DNA of 22,273 nt from a virus, in the IMG/VR virus record IMGVR_UViG_3300025548_000002, positions 1 through 22,273 of that record; one strand, written 5' to 3'. Numbering within the stretch: position 1 is the first letter of the stretch; each line of letters begins with the position of its first letter. The notes beneath the pieces are model-generated. The model saw only the letters and a program-made list of their open reading frames with translations. It searched no databases and was not told the DNA's origin. The translations under genes were made by a program, and so were the position numbers. Shown here one piece after another: positions 21,509 to 22,273 of this stretch.

Positions 21509-22273
21509 ATGATTTCTCAGTATTTTTCATTCCGCACAGCGGCAGGCATTGTCGTAGATTCACCATTTTCGGTACGCCCGATTCAATTCCCTACTACTTC
21601 TGGGTCGGTGATTTTTACGGCAGACCCAGTTTATTGCCTACACAGCCCCCAGACGCTCGATTTAGTTTCTAATACTTATGACATAAGTCTTCGAGGATAT
21701 TCGGATAATCACTTCTATATTCAGACAAGCGGGAGTGTAAATGAAACGGCATCATACAACCTAATTTCAGGTTCGCAAATAACTTCAAGCATTTCTAACG
21801 TCCTATTCGACTGGGAAAATATAATTGGAAATCCTACCGAAGGTATTACTGTATCAATCCTCCCCATTGCCCGAAATATATCATGGGAAGACTCGTTTGT
21901 AATACATGCATCCATTGAATGTGTCACGGATGCGAATGGAGAGTTTACTACCTCATTAATTCAAACCGAATATGCAGTAATATATGAGGGGCTAACCAAG
22001 CACACGCCTCTCTATCTATCCATATCTGGTTCTTCGGCCACGGCTTCTCAATGCATTATAAATGAACCATACAGGAGTAGTAAAGTTGTAATACCAAAGC
22101 AGACCTATCCATATGGAAATCCTCCGATTACATCGAGTAATCTTTATACGCCTTTACATCAGACATATTTTCAAGAACAGCAATTTCAATTTGCATTATG
22201 TACGGGGGAGATAATATCTCAGAATTTCCAAGTCATTCCAATGCAACCACCGTGGGTGTCTGGGAGCATAATT
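21509..22273 (+). CDS. tail protein, partial (runs off the right edge)
   Basis: 255 codons are open from ATG 21509 to the window end, with no stop. The product begins MISQYFSFRTAAGIVVDSPF and is Ser/Thr/Ile-rich, low in charge and strand-rich (TVSILPIARNISWEDSFVIH, PLYLSISGSSATASQCI), typical of a tail-fibre or baseplate beta protein. The start has no SD (GAAGCATATG). It follows a 74-base gap containing a small GTCTGC-GAAG-GCGGAC hairpin (21468-21483). A short competing frame (stop at 21670-21672) covers its first 55 codons, but only this frame stays open. Family not recognised. Confidence 0.65.
   Translation, partial: MISQYFSFRTAAGIVVDSPFSVRPIQFPTTSGSVIFTADPVYCLHSPQTLDLVSNTYDISLRGYSDNHFYIQTSGSVNETASYNLISGSQITSSISNVLFDWENIIGNPTEGITVSILPIARNISWEDSFVIHASIECVTDANGEFTTSLIQTEYAVIYEGLTKHTPLYLSISGSSATASQCIINEPYRSSKVVIPKQTYPYGNPPITSSNLYTPLHQTYFQEQQFQFALCTGEIISQNFQVIPMQPPWVSGSII

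Noticed and set aside
21241-21672. 143-codon + strand frame crossing the end of the methyltransferase-like gene
   Set aside because: Its first half is a second frame within that gene. Its second half overlaps the start of the gene at 21509, whose frame stays open to the window edge and has the expected composition.

Overview
This window is part of the late (virion) gene module of a tailed bacteriophage, free or prophage, from a moderately AT-rich genome. All genes except one 25-codon fragment at the left edge lie on the + strand, nearly end to end, with short gaps or 1-14 base overlaps. The order is lambda/siphovirus-like: small terminase, GpA-type large terminase, gpW-like joiner, portal, S49 prohead protease, coiled-coil scaffold, HK97-fold-like major capsid protein, head-tail connectors, tail terminator candidate, two tail-tube-like paralogs, tail chaperone, tape measure, distal tail proteins. 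The host cannot be named. Most starts lack a Shine-Dalgarno sequence and sit in the context (A/T)(A/T)TATG, none of the 28 complete genes ends in TAG, and no tRNA, CRISPR array, integrase or lysis gene is visible.

Region by region. 1-1638: a divergent boundary (minus-strand gene start at 75, T4-late-like TATAAATA at 83-90), then five small accessory genes, including a protein of seven 15-residue Lys/Tyr-rich repeats and a coiled-coil/zinc-ribbon protein. 1639-1831: the only sizeable gene-free gap, with nested inverted repeats, placed where a cos site or late control region would be expected. 1832-8507: packaging and head genes. 8535-8572: a strong intrinsic terminator right after the capsid gene. 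8577-11223: connector, neck and terminator genes. 11811-15141: tail tube, chaperone and tape measure. 15143-22273: distal tail genes, including a very large cysteine-rich protein (1113 aa, about 60 Cys), a small CxxC protein and a protein that looks like a sugar O-methyltransferase. The last gene runs off the right edge.

Three related free-standing homing-endonuclease-like genes (8912-9718, 11225-11806, 13293-13925) are scattered through the connector and tail genes. They share a C-terminal nuclease domain with conserved D-GYD, E(Y/F)D, H and KD-IRQ positions, which I read as Vsr-like/EDxHD-type. The 3' end of each one contains the Shine-Dalgarno sequence, and in two cases also the start codon, of the virion gene that follows. 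One sits directly after a tail-chaperone gene that ends in a perfect A AAA AAG slippery heptamer, where the T part of a G/GT frameshift pair would be expected.

The genes form one assembly line: terminase packages DNA through the portal into a protease-matured, scaffolded capsid; connectors close the head; tube, chaperone and tape measure build a fairly short tail; and the large C-terminal-side genes probably form the baseplate or host-contact structures. The most unusual parts are the nuclease family and its coupling to tail genes, the cysteine-rich giant, the methyltransferase-like gene, the SD-poor start context and the absence of TAG stops.
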